A stretch of 64,000 nt of DNA. It comes from Dehalococcoidales bacterium. GTDB lineage: Bacteria > Chloroflexota > Dehalococcoidia > Dehalococcoidales > RBG-16-60-22. This document shows positions 35,727-45,805 of the stretch, piece by piece. The notes beneath the pieces were generated by a model. The model was given only the letters and a program-made list of their open reading frames with translations, was not told where the DNA came from and made no database searches. The stretch's first letter is position 1; every line of letters starts with the position of its first letter. The stretch is taken from NCBI GenBank assembly GCA_016926115.1, contig JAFGPF010000016.1:1-64000 (forward strand). Reading direction: 5' to 3'. The position numbers were made by a program, and so were the translations under genes.

Positions 35727-36776
35727 TCATTCTCTGAAGGCTATACATACGTCATCGGGGCAGGACCTGGCGGTCTTTCTCATTTCAACGGCGGTTTCTT
35801 CCGGCAGCGCCGTGCTGATGGAGATGCCCGAGCCTATCTCAAATCCGGCGGTGGTCGTAAGCCTGGGCAGTATCCTGATATGCCAGTGATAATACGGGTC
35901 GTTCTCGTCCACGGTGGTGGTACTATCGATGACCAGGTTGTAGTCCGGATTATTCAGCTTACGATACAGGCAGTACAGGACGTCCTTGAGCACTCTGGCA
36001 AGCTCGGCGAGCTGCTCCCGGGGGAATAGCCCGAATGACGCGCAGTGCACCTTGGGGAAAATCCAGGTCTCGTAGGGCGTGTGGGACGCAAAGGGGTGGA
36101 TAACGATAAATCTGTCCGTATCCGCCACCACGCGGTTGCCCTTTTCCATGTCCCAGGCGATGTGGTCGCAGTAGAGACACCGCCCGAGGTCGGCGTAATA
36201 ATCGTGGGCGACGTCTAACTTACGGTGATAGTAAGGCGCCATGATGGGCGTCGCCACCAGCTGCGAATGGGGGTGAACGAGGGACGTCCCCGCCTCCCAG
36301 CCGACGTTTTTAAAGATGATAATGTGCCTCAACTGCGGGTTTTCCTTGAGGGTGTTATACCTTTCCTGGTAGGCTGTCAGCACCTTTTCTATCTGCTCGT
36401 AAGGGAGCATGGCGGGGGGCGTATTATGGGAGGGGCTGTCGATGATAACCTCGTGGATGCCGTAACCGCCCATCTTGCGGAAGAACGGTCCTTCCTCTAC
36501 CCTGGTCGTGTCCCCTTCCGGCGTCAGCGCGGCAAACCGGTTGGGCACCACCCGCACTGCCCAGTCGGACGCCTTATCGGAAGCAGGTATCCTGTATATT
36601 TCGTCCGGGGTTTCCGCTTCATTGCCGGGGCAGAAGGGGCAGGCGGAATCCCAGCCGGGTACTTCGTCGGACTTTTTCTCCGCAGTCTCTGCCTGACCCT
36701 GCTGCGGGCGTTTAGCCCTTTCCGGCGCCAGTATTACCCACTCTTTAGTGGTGATATCCTGCCTTAATTCGGACAT
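35727..36776 (-). CDS. galT: Galactose-1-phosphate uridylyltransferase
   Basis: This 349-residue enzyme belongs to the histidine-triad GalT family. The catalytic HPHSQL is present; a first metal-binding pair is CPFCPGNE. It interconverts hexose-1-phosphate and UDP-sugar, linking galactose to nucleotide sugars. A short N-terminal linker (RPQQGQAETAEKKSDEVP) is unusually hydrophilic. It lies 54 bases downstream of glgC. In bacteria lacking the rest of the Leloir pathway such proteins may use ADP- rather than UDP-sugars; that is open. Confidence 0.9.
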   Translation of the reverse strand: MSELRQDITTKEWVILAPERAKRPQQGQAETAEKKSDEVPGWDSACPFCPGNEAETPDEIYRIPASDKASDWAVRVVPNRFAALTPEGDTTRVEEGPFFRKMGGYGIHEVIIDSPSHNTPPAMLPYEQIEKVLTAYQERYNTLKENPQLRHIIIFKNVGWEAGTSLVHPHSQLVATPIMAPYYHRKLDVAHDYYADLGRCLYCDHIAWDMEKGNRVVADTDRFIVIHPFASHTPYETWIFPKVHCASFGLFPREQLAELARVLKDVLYCLYRKLNNPDYNLVIDSTTTVDENDPYYHWHIRILPRLTTTAGFEIGSGISISTALPEETAVEMRKTARSCPDDVCIAFRE

Positions 36777-36830
36777 ATACTCCCTTGTTCTGATGAATTT
36801 ATGTTGAATCCGTGCGAACTGCCGGTGTGT

Positions 36831-38102
36831 CTAGGCTTTAATCCGGATCGGCTTGCGTTTGGGTTTGACGGTCTCGCCGCTTTTTACTACGGGTGCGGGA
36901 AAATCGCCTTCCACGACGTTATCGTAGATGATGCAGTTACGACCTATCTTGTAGCCGGCGGGGATTACCGTCCGCTTGCCGACAACGGACAATCCGGTGC
37001 TCAGCACCTGGGGATTGGTACGGTTGATACGGTAATCGTCGCCGTAGCCGATATGACAGTCGGCTTCAACAGTTATTTCCTTATCCAGTATGGAATGGTC
37101 GATAACGCTGTTTCTGCCGATGACGGTGTTGTCCATGACAATAGAGTCTTTGACAACGGCGCCTTCGGCGACATGGACTCCTGGCGAGATGATGGAGCGC
37201 TCGATATGCCCGTCGATTTTACAACCGCTAGAAAGCAGGCAGTTGGTAACAGAGGCGGAATCGCCTACCTTGGTCGGGGGGACTTCCACTTCCTTGGTAT
37301 ACAGGGGCCAGTCGATATCGTTAAGGAAAGACTGGGATATCGCCAGTATCTCCATATTGGACTGCCAGAGACTGTCCACGGTACCGATATCCCGCCAGTA
37401 GCCGTCGAAGGAGAAGGCGAACATCCTGCCCTTGTCTACCATCTTGGGGAAAATGTTCCTGCCGAAATCATGTCCCGTCCTGATGTCCAGCCACTGCCGG
37501 AGGATGCCGGTGTTGAACAGGTAGACGCCCATGGAGACCAGGTTGCTCTGCGGGTTCTTGACCTTTTCCTGGAAGCGGGTTATCTGTCCCTTTTCATCCG
37601 TGACCACCGTGCCGAAGCGGTACAGTTCGTCTTCCGGCATACGCGTGACGGCGAGGGTGACATCCGCTTCGTTGGCCCGGTGAAATTCGAGCATCTCGGA
37701 ATAATCCATCTTGTAAACGTGGTCGCCGCTGAGTATCAGTACCTCGTCAATGTCCTCGGCTTCGATGCGGTCGAGGTTCTGGTGCACGGCATCGGCTGTT
37801 CCTTTATACCAGTCCCTGCCTTCCTCGCGCGCCAGGTAGGGCTGGAGGAGCCGCACGTTCCGGTCCGGGGGCACCAGACCCCAGGACGTGCCGATGCCGA
37901 TATGCTCGGTAAGGGACACGGGCTGGTACTGGGTGAGGACGATTACGTTATAAACGCCCGAGTTCACGCAGTTGGAGAGGGAAAAATCGATGATGCGGTA
38001 CTTACCGGCGAACGGAACCGCCGGCTTAGCGCGTTCCTGAGACAGGATACTAAGGCGTTCGCCCGTACCCCCCGCCAAGATAACAGCCAGTAACCTGTGC
38101 AT
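36831..38102 (-). CDS. glgC: Glucose-1-phosphate adenylyltransferase
   Basis: This 423-residue nucleotidyltransferase makes ADP-glucose, the donor for glycogen and (with some OtsA proteins) trehalose. The N-terminal loop VILAGGTGERLSILSQERAKP, the substrate loop FSLSNCVNSG, LSGDHVYKMDYSEML and C-terminal left-handed beta-helix repeats are seen. It heads the operon with galT and the nitroreductase. Confidence 0.95.
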   Translation of the reverse strand: MHRLLAVILAGGTGERLSILSQERAKPAVPFAGKYRIIDFSLSNCVNSGVYNVIVLTQYQPVSLTEHIGIGTSWGLVPPDRNVRLLQPYLAREEGRDWYKGTADAVHQNLDRIEAEDIDEVLILSGDHVYKMDYSEMLEFHRANEADVTLAVTRMPEDELYRFGTVVTDEKGQITRFQEKVKNPQSNLVSMGVYLFNTGILRQWLDIRTGHDFGRNIFPKMVDKGRMFAFSFDGYWRDIGTVDSLWQSNMEILAISQSFLNDIDWPLYTKEVEVPPTKVGDSASVTNCLLSSGCKIDGHIERSIISPGVHVAEGAVVKDSIVMDNTVIGRNSVIDHSILDKEITVEADCHIGYGDDYRINRTNPQVLSTGLSVVGKRTVIPAGYKIGRNCIIYDNVVEGDFPAPVVKSGETVKPKRKPIRIKA

Positions 38103-38173
38103 CGTTACTTCCTATCAGATACGAAACCCGCATCTTTTTTGTTACCAATTTAACTATGGCTGCTACTTTTTAT

Positions 38174-38200
38174 GTTATACAGTATGTATAAAGATGTCAA
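38174..38200 (-). promoter_or_regulatory. Possible glgC promoter
   Basis: On the minus strand TTGACA (38195-38200) and TATAAC (38174-38179) are 15 bases apart, shorter than the usual 17. It lies about 72 bases upstream of glgC. Confidence 0.45.
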
Positions 38201-38261
38201 CCGAGGTTTCATTGCCTATCAGGTTGTATTATAATTGAACCCGGATAAGTAAGGAGAGCAT

Positions 38262-38405
38262 ATGCCGGTCTTGCGGGATTTCTTTACCAATATGTCGGCG
38301 CCGATGCCGCTGCACCGGAAGCTTTACCTGGTCTTCCGCAACAACTTTATCAAGGTATGGAAGAGACAAAGCTGCTGCGGGCACCCCGGCGAGCCTGGCT
38401 GCTGA
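38262..38405 (+). CDS. Cys-rich microprotein, 47 residues
   Basis: This small gene has AAGGAG six bases before the ATG and a good -10 box (TATAAT at 38230-38235) upstream. The protein begins MPVLRDFFTNMSAPMPLHRK, has a basic amphipathic middle (LVFRNNFIKVWKRQS) and ends in CCGHPGEPGC. The three cysteines and one histidine at the end could bind a metal or be modified. The family is unknown to me. The remainder of the 386-base gap between glgC and the next gene holds a hairpin and the promoters only. Confidence 0.65.
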   Translation: MPVLRDFFTNMSAPMPLHRKLYLVFRNNFIKVWKRQSCCGHPGEPGC

Positions 38406-38419
38406 CAGGCGGTGGAAGT

Positions 38420-38438
38420 CTCTCCCGGTCAGGGAGAG
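38420..38438. terminator. Hairpin after the microprotein gene
   Basis: CTCTCCC (38420-38426) pairs with GGGAGAG (38432-38438) around GGTCA, 15 bases after the microprotein stop. There is no T-run, so it could be a weak terminator or stabilising stem-loop. Confidence 0.45.
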
Positions 38439-38488
38439 TCGGCGGGACACGGGCACAGTCACTAAATGTAATAGCCTTGAGGTGAAAA

Positions 38489-38881
38489 ATGTACTATTTT
38501 GCCTACGCCAGCAACCTTAATAAAAAGCAGATGCAGACGCGTTGCCCGGACAGCAAGCCCCTCTTTGTGGCGGTCCTGCCCAATTATAAAATAGTGTTTA
38601 CCGGATGGTCGCGACAGTGGCGCGGCGGCAAGGCTACCATAAAGTCGTTCCGGGGCGAAAAAGTGCGGGGCGCCATCTACGAGGTGTCCGAGGCGTGCCT
38701 CAGGCAGCTGGACAGTCACGAAGCGGATTATGAGCACCTTAATGTGACCGTCTTCGACGAGGACAATGAGCCGCATCAGGTGATAACCTATATAAAGTCC
38801 GGCCAGCTGGACGAGTCCCAACCTTCGCAGGAATATGGCGAGATTATCCGGCAGGGCTACCGCGACTGGGGAATCGCCTAG
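38489..38881 (+). CDS. Gamma-glutamylcyclotransferase-like protein
   Basis: This 130-residue protein has the AIG2/GGCT fold. YFAYASNLNKKQM is the substrate-binding loop (the YGSN-like start), followed by GWSRQWRGGKATI and the region VRGAIYEVSEACLRQLDSHE, in which the acidic residue after LDSHE is the position of the catalytic Glu in this family. It could release 5-oxoproline from gamma-glutamyl amines or have another amide substrate. A GAGG site precedes the ATG. Confidence 0.85.
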   Translation: MYYFAYASNLNKKQMQTRCPDSKPLFVAVLPNYKIVFTGWSRQWRGGKATIKSFRGEKVRGAIYEVSEACLRQLDSHEADYEHLNVTVFDEDNEPHQVITYIKSGQLDESQPSQEYGEIIRQGYRDWGIA

Positions 38882-39003
38882 CCCGGGAGTCCTGGATAAG
38901 CGGAAAAAACGTTAGTAATATTATTCCGCCGAATTTTCCGGCGTAATTGTGTTAGAATGTTAAGTTAAGTCGGGGATTTGTCTGGTGAGAGTGGAGTAGT
39001 ATT

Positions 39004-39234
39004 ATGGCAAAGTCCGGTAGACCGTCTAAGGAAAAAGCAAAAGAGCACCCACTGTCCGGGCAGTTCAACGGTCATGTGCCCTGGCTGGACGGGTGCAAAG
39101 AGCATGGCAGAGAGACATGCCTGGGCTGCCCGGTGCCGCTGGAAGAGTGCCCGGCGGAGCACCCGCGTCTTCACAAGGGCGGCAGACCTCGGGGGAGTAA
39201 GAACAGGCCGGTGGCGACCGAAGATAAGGAGTAG
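39004..39234 (+). CDS. Small zinc-binding protein with AT-hook-like ends
   Basis: This 76-residue protein has a compact Cys/His cluster (C31, H34, C39, C42, C49, H53 in CKEHGRETCLGCPVPLEEC) that probably binds zinc. Basic AT-hook-like stretches flank it: SGRPSK near the start and GGRPRGSKNRP near the end. Such motifs bind the minor groove of AT-rich DNA. It lies four bases before ahcY and carries the AAGGAG used by that start, so it is in the same operon and could be a small regulator. The function is unproven. Confidence 0.65.
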   Translation: MAKSGRPSKEKAKEHPLSGQFNGHVPWLDGCKEHGRETCLGCPVPLEECPAEHPRLHKGGRPRGSKNRPVATEDKE

Positions 39235-40503
<1,269 letters not shown>

Positions 40504-40537
40504 TAAATCAATCAGCCGGATAAAACGGAGGGGAAAT

Positions 40538-41752
40538 ATGTCTAACAGCTTTGCAACTTCGCCAAATTATATGCTGACATCGGAATCGGTCACGGAAGGT
40601 CACCCGGATAAGATGTGCGACCAGATATCGGACGCGATTCTGGACGTCATTATGAAGGAAGACCCGATGGGCAGGGTAGCCTGCGAGGTCGCCACCACCA
40701 CCGGACTGGTCATCGTCATGGGGGAGATTACCACCAAGTGCTACGTGGACGTGCCCAGGATAGTCAGGGACGTGGTTAAGGATATCGGCTATACGAGGCC
40801 GGAATACGGGTTCGATTACCAGTCGGCGGGCGTGATGGTGTCCATCAAGGAGCAGTCCACCGATATCGACAAGGGCGTGAGCGAATCGCTGGAGATTAAA
40901 GAAGGTGAAGGCTCCGGCGACCTCGATAAAATCGGCGCCGGCGACCAGGGCATGATGGTCGGCTTTGCCTGCAACGAGACCCCGGAACTTATGCCCCTCC
41001 CCATCTCCCTGGCGCACAAGCTCTGCCGTCGGCTTGCTCAGGTGAGGAAAGAGGGAGTGTTAAAATACCTCCGCCCGGACGGGAAGTCGCAGGTAACTGT
41101 CGAGTATGCCAAAGGCGTGCCGAAGCGTATCGTCAACGTGGTTATCGGCGCCCAGCACGATGACGGAGACGACGTTATGGGACGGATTGAGAAGGACATT
41201 ATCAATAATGTAATTAAAGCGGTGCTGCCGGTGGAACTGGTCGACAGCGATACCAGATATTACGTCAACGGCACCGGGCGGTTCGTCATCGGCGGGCCGG
41301 TCTCGGACACGGGTTTTACCGGACGCAAGATAATCGTGGACACTTATGGGGGCGCCGCCCGGCACGGCGGCGGGGCTTTCTCCGGCAAGGACTGCACCAA
41401 GGTAGACCGCTCGGCATCATACATGGCGCGGTACATCGCCAAGAACGTGGTCGCCGCCGGACTTGCGGACCGACTCGAAATACAGGTAGCCTATGTAATC
41501 GGCAAGGCGCACCCGCTATCCGTCTCGATAGAGACCTTCGGCACCGGCAAGGTGGAAAACCAGGTAATTAAAGACCTGATTAACAAGCACTTCGACCTGC
41601 GGCCCGGGGCGATTATCCGGGACTTCAAGCTGCGGCGTCCCATTTACCGCCAGACCGCCGCCTACGGGCACTTCGGCCGCACGGACCTCGACCTCCCCTG
41701 GGAAAAAACGGACAAGGCAGACGTTCTGAAGAAAGAGGGACTGGGGAGGTAG
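40538..41752 (+). CDS. metK: S-adenosylmethionine synthetase
   Basis: This 404-residue enzyme makes SAM from methionine and [38 protein letters not shown] and [16 protein letters not shown] (the P-loop-like segment) are hallmarks. AACGGAGGGG precedes the ATG. It is the second gene of ahcY-metK. No SAM riboswitch is visible upstream. Confidence 0.97.
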   Translation: MSNSFATSPNYMLTSESVTEGHPDKMCDQISDAILDVIMKEDPMGRVACEVATTTGLVIVMGEITTKCYVDVPRIVRDVVKDIGYTRPEYGFDYQSAGVMVSIKEQSTDIDKGVSESLEIKEGEGSGDLDKIGAGDQGMMVGFACNETPELMPLPISLAHKLCRRLAQVRKEGVLKYLRPDGKSQVTVEYAKGVPKRIVNVVIGAQHDDGDDVMGRIEKDIINNVIKAVLPVELVDSDTRYYVNGTGRFVIGGPVSDTGFTGRKIIVDTYGGAARHGGGAFSGKDCTKVDRSASYMARYIAKNVVAAGLADRLEIQVAYVIGKAHPLSVSIETFGTGKVENQVIKDLINKHFDLRPGAIIRDFKLRRPIYRQTAAYGHFGRTDLDLPWEKTDKADVLKKEGLGR

Positions 41753-41788
41753 GGGGCTTAATCCCCCTTAGCCCTTTTTTCAAAAGGG
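41751..41788. terminator. Two hairpins after metK
   Basis: AGGGGG (41751-41756) pairs with CCCCCT (41763-41768) and CCCTTTT (41772-41778) with AAAAGGG (41782-41788). The first begins within the metK stop codon. A T-rich run follows the second (TTTTAG), so termination is plausible. Confidence 0.55.
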
Positions 41789-41803
41789 AATTTTAGTAAT
41801 CTA

Positions 41804-41829
41804 GATTCCCGCTTTCGCGGGAATGACGG
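41804..41829. repeat. Palindromic repeat copy 1 (REP-like)
   Basis: ATTCCCGC (41805-41812) and GCGGGAAT (41817-41824) form an eight-base stem around TTTC, followed by GACGG. A related element with the same loop occurs at 47451-47475 with compensating stem changes. Such units belong to widely scattered extragenic palindrome families. Confidence 0.7.
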
Positions 41830-41851
41830 ATTATTGAGGGATAGGGACGAA

Positions 41852-42217
41852 ATGAAGACGAATTATAGTATAGCAATCGGAATATTCATAACATGTACCG
41901 GTATTGCGGTTTTTATATTGTCATTTTTTGTCCAGAACAGAGAATTACAGATTGCTCTTTTGGTAGCTGCGGCGGGTTTAATCGTTTCAGGAATAGCACA
42001 GCTGGGGCAAGCCCAGGAGAAGAAAGAAGATGAGAAAAAGCATCAGGAGATGATATCCAAACTGGAAGAAATAAACACAAAGCTTGAAAAGAAAGAAGAA
42101 GCCAAAGGCTCCGGCGTGGTTATAGCTGATGTTATCGGCGCCGGAATGAAATACTACGCAGAACACCTGACCACACCGGATAAGGAAGAAGAAGGGAAAG
42201 AAGATACTACGGGATGA
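41852..42217 (+). CDS. Small membrane protein with coiled coil
   Basis: This 121-residue protein has two membrane helices (about residues 6-29 and 37-54), a Lys/Glu-rich coiled coil (about 58-88) and a charged tail. AGGGA precedes the ATG at 41852. I do not recognise it. Its AT-rich codon use differs from the neighbours, suggesting recent gain. It may oligomerise through the coiled coil. Confidence 0.6.
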   Translation: MKTNYSIAIGIFITCTGIAVFILSFFVQNRELQIALLVAAAGLIVSGIAQLGQAQEKKEDEKKHQEMISKLEEINTKLEKKEEAKGSGVVIADVIGAGMKYYAEHLTTPDKEEEGKEDTTG

Positions 42218-42289
42218 GCAGAGGATGATACGAGGGCGGCAGGGTGGGAATAGATAATACCGAGGGGTGGTGTGGGGACGGGTAAAGAT

Positions 42290-42318
42290 TAGACATCCTT
42301 AACGCAAAGTCGTAAAAT
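42290..42318 (+). promoter_or_regulatory. Promoter of the 2TM gene
   Basis: TAGACA (42290-42295) and TAAAAT (42313-42318) are exactly 17 bases apart, 38 bases upstream of the 2TM protein start. Confidence 0.65.
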
Positions 42319-42356
42319 ATCCCGTAATTGTAGACTATCACAAGGGGGAATTTTTT

Positions 42357-42647
42357 ATGGCGTCCCACATGTCGGAAGAAGAAGTCTATCAGATTGCCAG
42401 GAAGAGGGTCGAGGAAAAGAAGGGTTTTTTCGTACACCTCGCCGTATACATCGTTGTGAATATCATTATTATACTTACATGGGCATTTGCCGCCGGAGGC
42501 GGGTTCGCCTGGTTTCTCTTCCCGCTGTGCGGCTGGGGCATCGGCCTCATATTCCACGGTCTGGGTGTCTTCGTTTTCAATAGACAGACCGATTGGGAAC
42601 AGCGGGAGATAGAGAAAGAAGCGGAGAGGCTACGTAGAAACAAATAG
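42357..42647 (+). CDS. 2TM domain membrane protein
   Basis: This 96-residue protein matches the 2TM domain pattern: a short helix (EEEVYQIARKRVEEKKGF), a first membrane helix (LAVYIVVNIIIILTW), a turn, a second helix (LCGWGIGLIFHGLGVF) and a charged end (WEQREIEKEAERL). Such domains are often at the ends of sensor kinases, but here it stands alone. AAGGGGG lies before the ATG. Role unknown. Confidence 0.85.
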   Translation: MASHMSEEEVYQIARKRVEEKKGFFVHLAVYIVVNIIIILTWAFAAGGGFAWFLFPLCGWGIGLIFHGLGVFVFNRQTDWEQREIEKEAERLRRNK

Positions 42648-42739
42648 TAATTTGGTGGTATTCCCTCACACCTCTTCCCACCCACCACCCATAGAGATAT
42701 GATATAGTAGATGTAAAATATCACGGGGGGTGAGGTAAA

Positions 42740-44173
42740 ATAGCTAGCAAATCAAACCCCATAAAGTTCGGCACCGACGGCTGGCGGGCGATTATCGGCG
42801 AGGATTTCACGTTCGATAACGTCCGCCATTGCTCTCAAGGCGTGGCGGACTATCTCAAGGAAGCCGGACTCGACGGACGCGGACTGGTCATCGGCTACGA
42901 CACACGTTTCGCCTCCGAGGACTTCGCCGCCGCCGCCGCCGAGGTGCTTGCCGGCAACGGCATCAAGGTCTACCTGTGCGAGAAAGCCGCCCCGACCCCA
43001 GTTATCAGCTACGGCGTCTTGGCGAAGCAAGCCGGAGGCGCTATCATCATCACCGCCAGCCATAATCCGGGCATCTGGAACGGCTTTAAATATAAAGACG
43101 AACACGGCTCCAGTGCCTCCGATGCTATCACTTTAAAGATAGTCGACTTTATCTCGAAGTCGTACGACGCCGGTAAGTTCAACCGTATGCCCCTTGCCGA
43201 TGCTAAGAAGCAGGGACTGGTACTGGATACCGACCTCGAGCCGGTCTATTTCGAGCAGATTGCGAAACTCGTTGACCTTGAAGGCCTGCGGCGGGCCGGG
43301 CTAAAGCTGGTTATCGACCCCATGTACGGCGCCGGAAGAGGTTACCTGGCGAAGGCGCTGGCGGGGGGTAATAACGAGTGTATCGAAATCAACGGCGAGC
43401 GTAACCCCCTCTTCCCCGGCATCCAGCCGGAGCCTATTCCCCCCAATCTGGACGGTCTTGCGGCGGCGGTCAGAAAGCAAAAGGCGGACGCAGGTCTGGC
43501 TACCGACGGCGATGCCGACCGCATGGGTGTCGTCGATGAGAACGGTAAATTCATCACCCAGCTCCAGGTATTCGCCCTTTTATGCCTCTACCTGCTGGAA
43601 GTTCGCGGCGAGCGCGGTCCCATCATCAAAACGCTAACCACCACCAGCATGACGTACCGACTCGGCGAACTGTTTAACGTGCCCGTGTACGAGACGGCGG
43701 TGGGGTTTAAGTACGTGGCGCCCATGATGATGAAGGAGAACGCTATTTTCGGTGGGGAGGAGAGTGGGGGATACGGCTTCCGCGGGCATGTCGCCGAGCG
43801 TGACGGCATCCTCGCCAATCTCTGTTTCCTGGACTTCATGGTGAAGACGGACAAAAAGCCGTCCGAGCTTATCGAGTACCTCTACAGCAAGGTAGGCCCG
43901 CATCACTACCGGCGTGTTGACATAAAGTTCGAGGCAGGTAAGCGCGAGGCTATCATCGACCGCGTCAGGAACTTTACCCCTGAGAGTATCGATAATGTAA
44001 AGGTATTGAGAATTGATACCACCGACGGTTTCCGGTTCAATCTGGAGGACAATACCTGGCTGCTCATCAGGTTTTCCGGCACCGAACCCCTGCTGCGTAT
44101 CTACACGGAGACGGACTCGCCGGAACGCGTGGAACGCCTGTTGAAAATCGGTCGGGAAATAGCAGGAGTCTAA
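42740..44173 (+). CDS. Phosphoglucomutase/phosphomannomutase, ATA start
   Basis: This phosphohexomutase of 477 residues interconverts hexose-1- and 6-phosphates. The four motifs of the family are clear: catalytic Ser in TASHNPGIWNGFKYK, the metal loop DGDADRMGVVDENG, the sugar loop GGEESGGYGF and the phosphate-binding RFSGTEPLLRIY. The first conserved motif (IKFGTDGWRAIIGE) is needed for domain 1 and is encoded from 42761. In-frame there is a stop at 42731 and no ATG, GTG, TTG or CTG until 42842, which would remove this motif. ATA at 42740 stands behind GGTGAGGT and is followed by ASKSNP, exactly where an ATG is expected. Either AUA initiates or there is a base error. Confidence 0.85.
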   Translation: MASKSNPIKFGTDGWRAIIGEDFTFDNVRHCSQGVADYLKEAGLDGRGLVIGYDTRFASEDFAAAAAEVLAGNGIKVYLCEKAAPTPVISYGVLAKQAGGAIIITASHNPGIWNGFKYKDEHGSSASDAITLKIVDFISKSYDAGKFNRMPLADAKKQGLVLDTDLEPVYFEQIAKLVDLEGLRRAGLKLVIDPMYGAGRGYLAKALAGGNNECIEINGERNPLFPGIQPEPIPPNLDGLAAAVRKQKADAGLATDGDADRMGVVDENGKFITQLQVFALLCLYLLEVRGERGPIIKTLTTTSMTYRLGELFNVPVYETAVGFKYVAPMMMKENAIFGGEESGGYGFRGHVAERDGILANLCFLDFMVKTDKKPSELIEYLYSKVGPHHYRRVDIKFEAGKREAIIDRVRNFTPESIDNVKVLRIDTTDGFRFNLEDNTWLLIRFSGTEPLLRIYTETDSPERVERLLKIGREIAGV

Positions 44174-44189
44174 AAAAGGGGTGAGTAAT

Positions 44190-45257
44190 ATGGATCAAAC
44201 AAACCTCGACGACGTAAAAATTTACCAGCAGCAAGACCCGGACGGCATGCTGGCGCGTATCAAGGAACTTCCCGTGCAGTGCCGGCAGGCCTGGCAGGCA
44301 GCCATGGAATTCAAGCTGCCCGCCGACTATAAAGATATCGATAAGGTAATCGTATTGGGCATGGGTGGTTCGGCAATAGGAGGCGACCTTGTCCGCAGCC
44401 TGGTGCTGGAAGAATCTAAAATTCCCGTCATCGTTCACCGCGACTACGGACTGCCGGCTTTCGTCGATAAAAAAACGCTGGTAATCGCCTCCAGCTACTC
44501 AGGCAACACGGAAGAAACGCTTTCCGGTTTCGAACCGGCGCTGAAAACAAAAGCCAAAAAGCTGGCGATGACCACCGGCGGCAAGGTAGAGGAACTGGCG
44601 GAAGCGAATAACGTGCCGGTTTTCAAGATTCATTATAAGGCGCAGCCGCGCGCTGCCCTCGGATTCAGCTTTCTTCCCACCCTGGGCGTGCTCCAGAATC
44701 TGGGACTGGTGAAAGACAAGTCGGCGGACGTCGACGAGACGGTTAAGGTGCTGGAAAAACTCGCGGGTAAGCTGGGAGAGAAATCACCGCTGAAGAGTAA
44801 TCCCGCCAAGCTGCTGGCGCAGCGACTGTACGGAAATTTGCCGGTGATATATGGCGCGGGCATCGCCGCCGAGGCCGCCCACCGCTGGAAGACCCAGGTC
44901 AACGAGAACAGCAAGGCGTGGGGATTTTACGAGGTATTCCCGGAACTCAACCACAATGCCACGGTCGGTTATCCATTTCCGAAGGAAGTAGGACAGAATA
45001 TCAGGGTCATTCTGCTGCGCTCGCGGCTGTTCAACGACCGCGTCAAGCTGCGTTACGACGTTACCTGCGAGCTTCTTAAGCGTTCCAGCGTGGCGTACGA
45101 GTTCGTGGACGGCGAGGGCATGAGCGCCCTGAGCCAGATGATGAGCCTGGTAATGACGGGCGACTTTACCAGCTACTATCTTGCCATACTCTACGGTGTA
45201 GACCCCTCCCCCGTGGATGTCATCAGCTATCTGAAAGACCGCCTGGCGAAAGGGTAG
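44190..45257 (+). CDS. Bifunctional phosphoglucose/phosphomannose isomerase
   Basis: This 355-residue sugar isomerase of the SIS fold links glucose-6-, fructose-6- and mannose-6-phosphate. GMGGSAIGGDLVRSL at the start of the first SIS domain, SSYSGNTEETL for the phosphate, and the C-terminal PELNHN motif, with its catalytic Glu and His, are family features seen mainly in archaea and some bacteria. AAGGGGTG precedes the ATG. It follows the phosphohexomutase by 16 bases, so the two work together in making sugar phosphates. Confidence 0.93.
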   Translation: MDQTNLDDVKIYQQQDPDGMLARIKELPVQCRQAWQAAMEFKLPADYKDIDKVIVLGMGGSAIGGDLVRSLVLEESKIPVIVHRDYGLPAFVDKKTLVIASSYSGNTEETLSGFEPALKTKAKKLAMTTGGKVEELAEANNVPVFKIHYKAQPRAALGFSFLPTLGVLQNLGLVKDKSADVDETVKVLEKLAGKLGEKSPLKSNPAKLLAQRLYGNLPVIYGAGIAAEAAHRWKTQVNENSKAWGFYEVFPELNHNATVGYPFPKEVGQNIRVILLRSRLFNDRVKLRYDVTCELLKRSSVAYEFVDGEGMSALSQMMSLVMTGDFTSYYLAILYGVDPSPVDVISYLKDRLAKG

Positions 45258-45273
45258 GGGAGGATTGATAATA

Positions 45274-45702
45274 ATGGCAGACGATACACGTGGTTCATTT
45301 ATTAGGTGGCAAGGTATCACTATACAGCAACTGACTTTTATCAATAACCTGTTGATAGGACTGGCTGCCGGAATACTGGCTTTCCAGCTTAATATAGTGT
45401 TTAGTGAGTATATTGAACTTGATTGTGCAAGTAAGGTGCTGTTCTCATTATCCATCGTGTTGATATTTATCTCACTGGCTGTTGGTTGTAGCACGGCTTT
45501 AAATAGACTTGTAGACTTTCGGATTACTATGAGGATAGCCGATAAGAGAGAGAAAGAAGATTTAAAGGGTATAGAAAGTCTAAGAGATAAAACCAATAGA
45601 TTGGGCAAGTGGACTTGGCGTCTTCTAAAAGCTCAAATCGTGATATTTAGCCTTGGTGTAATACTTATCCCACCATTAGCAATTCTTCAGATTATTGACT
45701 GA
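45274..45702 (+). CDS. Small membrane protein, AT-rich
   Basis: This 142-residue protein has three hydrophobic segments: two in the first half (NNLLIGLAAGILAFQLNIVF and LFSLSIVLIFISLAVGCSTA) and a last one near the end. A charged helix with KREKEDLKG lies between. The region is AT-rich compared with neighbours, as if transferred recently. GGGGAGG precedes the start at a spacing of ten bases. Function unknown. Confidence 0.6.
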   Translation: MADDTRGSFIRWQGITIQQLTFINNLLIGLAAGILAFQLNIVFSEYIELDCASKVLFSLSIVLIFISLAVGCSTALNRLVDFRITMRIADKREKEDLKGIESLRDKTNRLGKWTWRLLKAQIVIFSLGVILIPPLAILQIID

Positions 45703-45722
45703 TACTCTTCCCGAGAGAGTAT
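45702..45722 (+). terminator. Terminator-like hairpin after the membrane protein gene
   Basis: ATACTCT (45702-45708) pairs with AGAGTAT (45716-45722); an AT-rich run follows on the plus strand. It overlaps the last base of the stop codon and precedes the ribosomal terminator. Confidence 0.5.
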
Positions 45723-45743
45723 ATATTTATTATAAAAGGAAAA

Positions 45744-45782
45744 GCACCAGATTCCTGAACAATTCAGTGATATATCTGGCGC
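45744..45782 (-). terminator. Rho-independent terminator of the ribosomal protein cluster
   Basis: Read on the minus strand GCGCCAGAT and ATCTGGTGC pair (one G-T) around a nested CTGAA/TTCAG stem, followed by TTTTCCTTTT. It lies 23 bases after the rpsI stop. Confidence 0.85.
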
Positions 45783-45805
45783 TTAATTATTCGTAGAATA
45801 ACCTT

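Noticed and set aside
36801..38093. A 430-codon open frame on the plus strand opposite glgC
   Set aside because: It covers glgC antisense, begins without a ribosome site and shows no domain; glgC has all its motifs.
38882..39003. A SAM or SAH riboswitch before ahcY-metK
   Set aside because: The 122 bases upstream contain a small inverted repeat (CGCCG/CGGCG) but not the conserved cores of the known elements.
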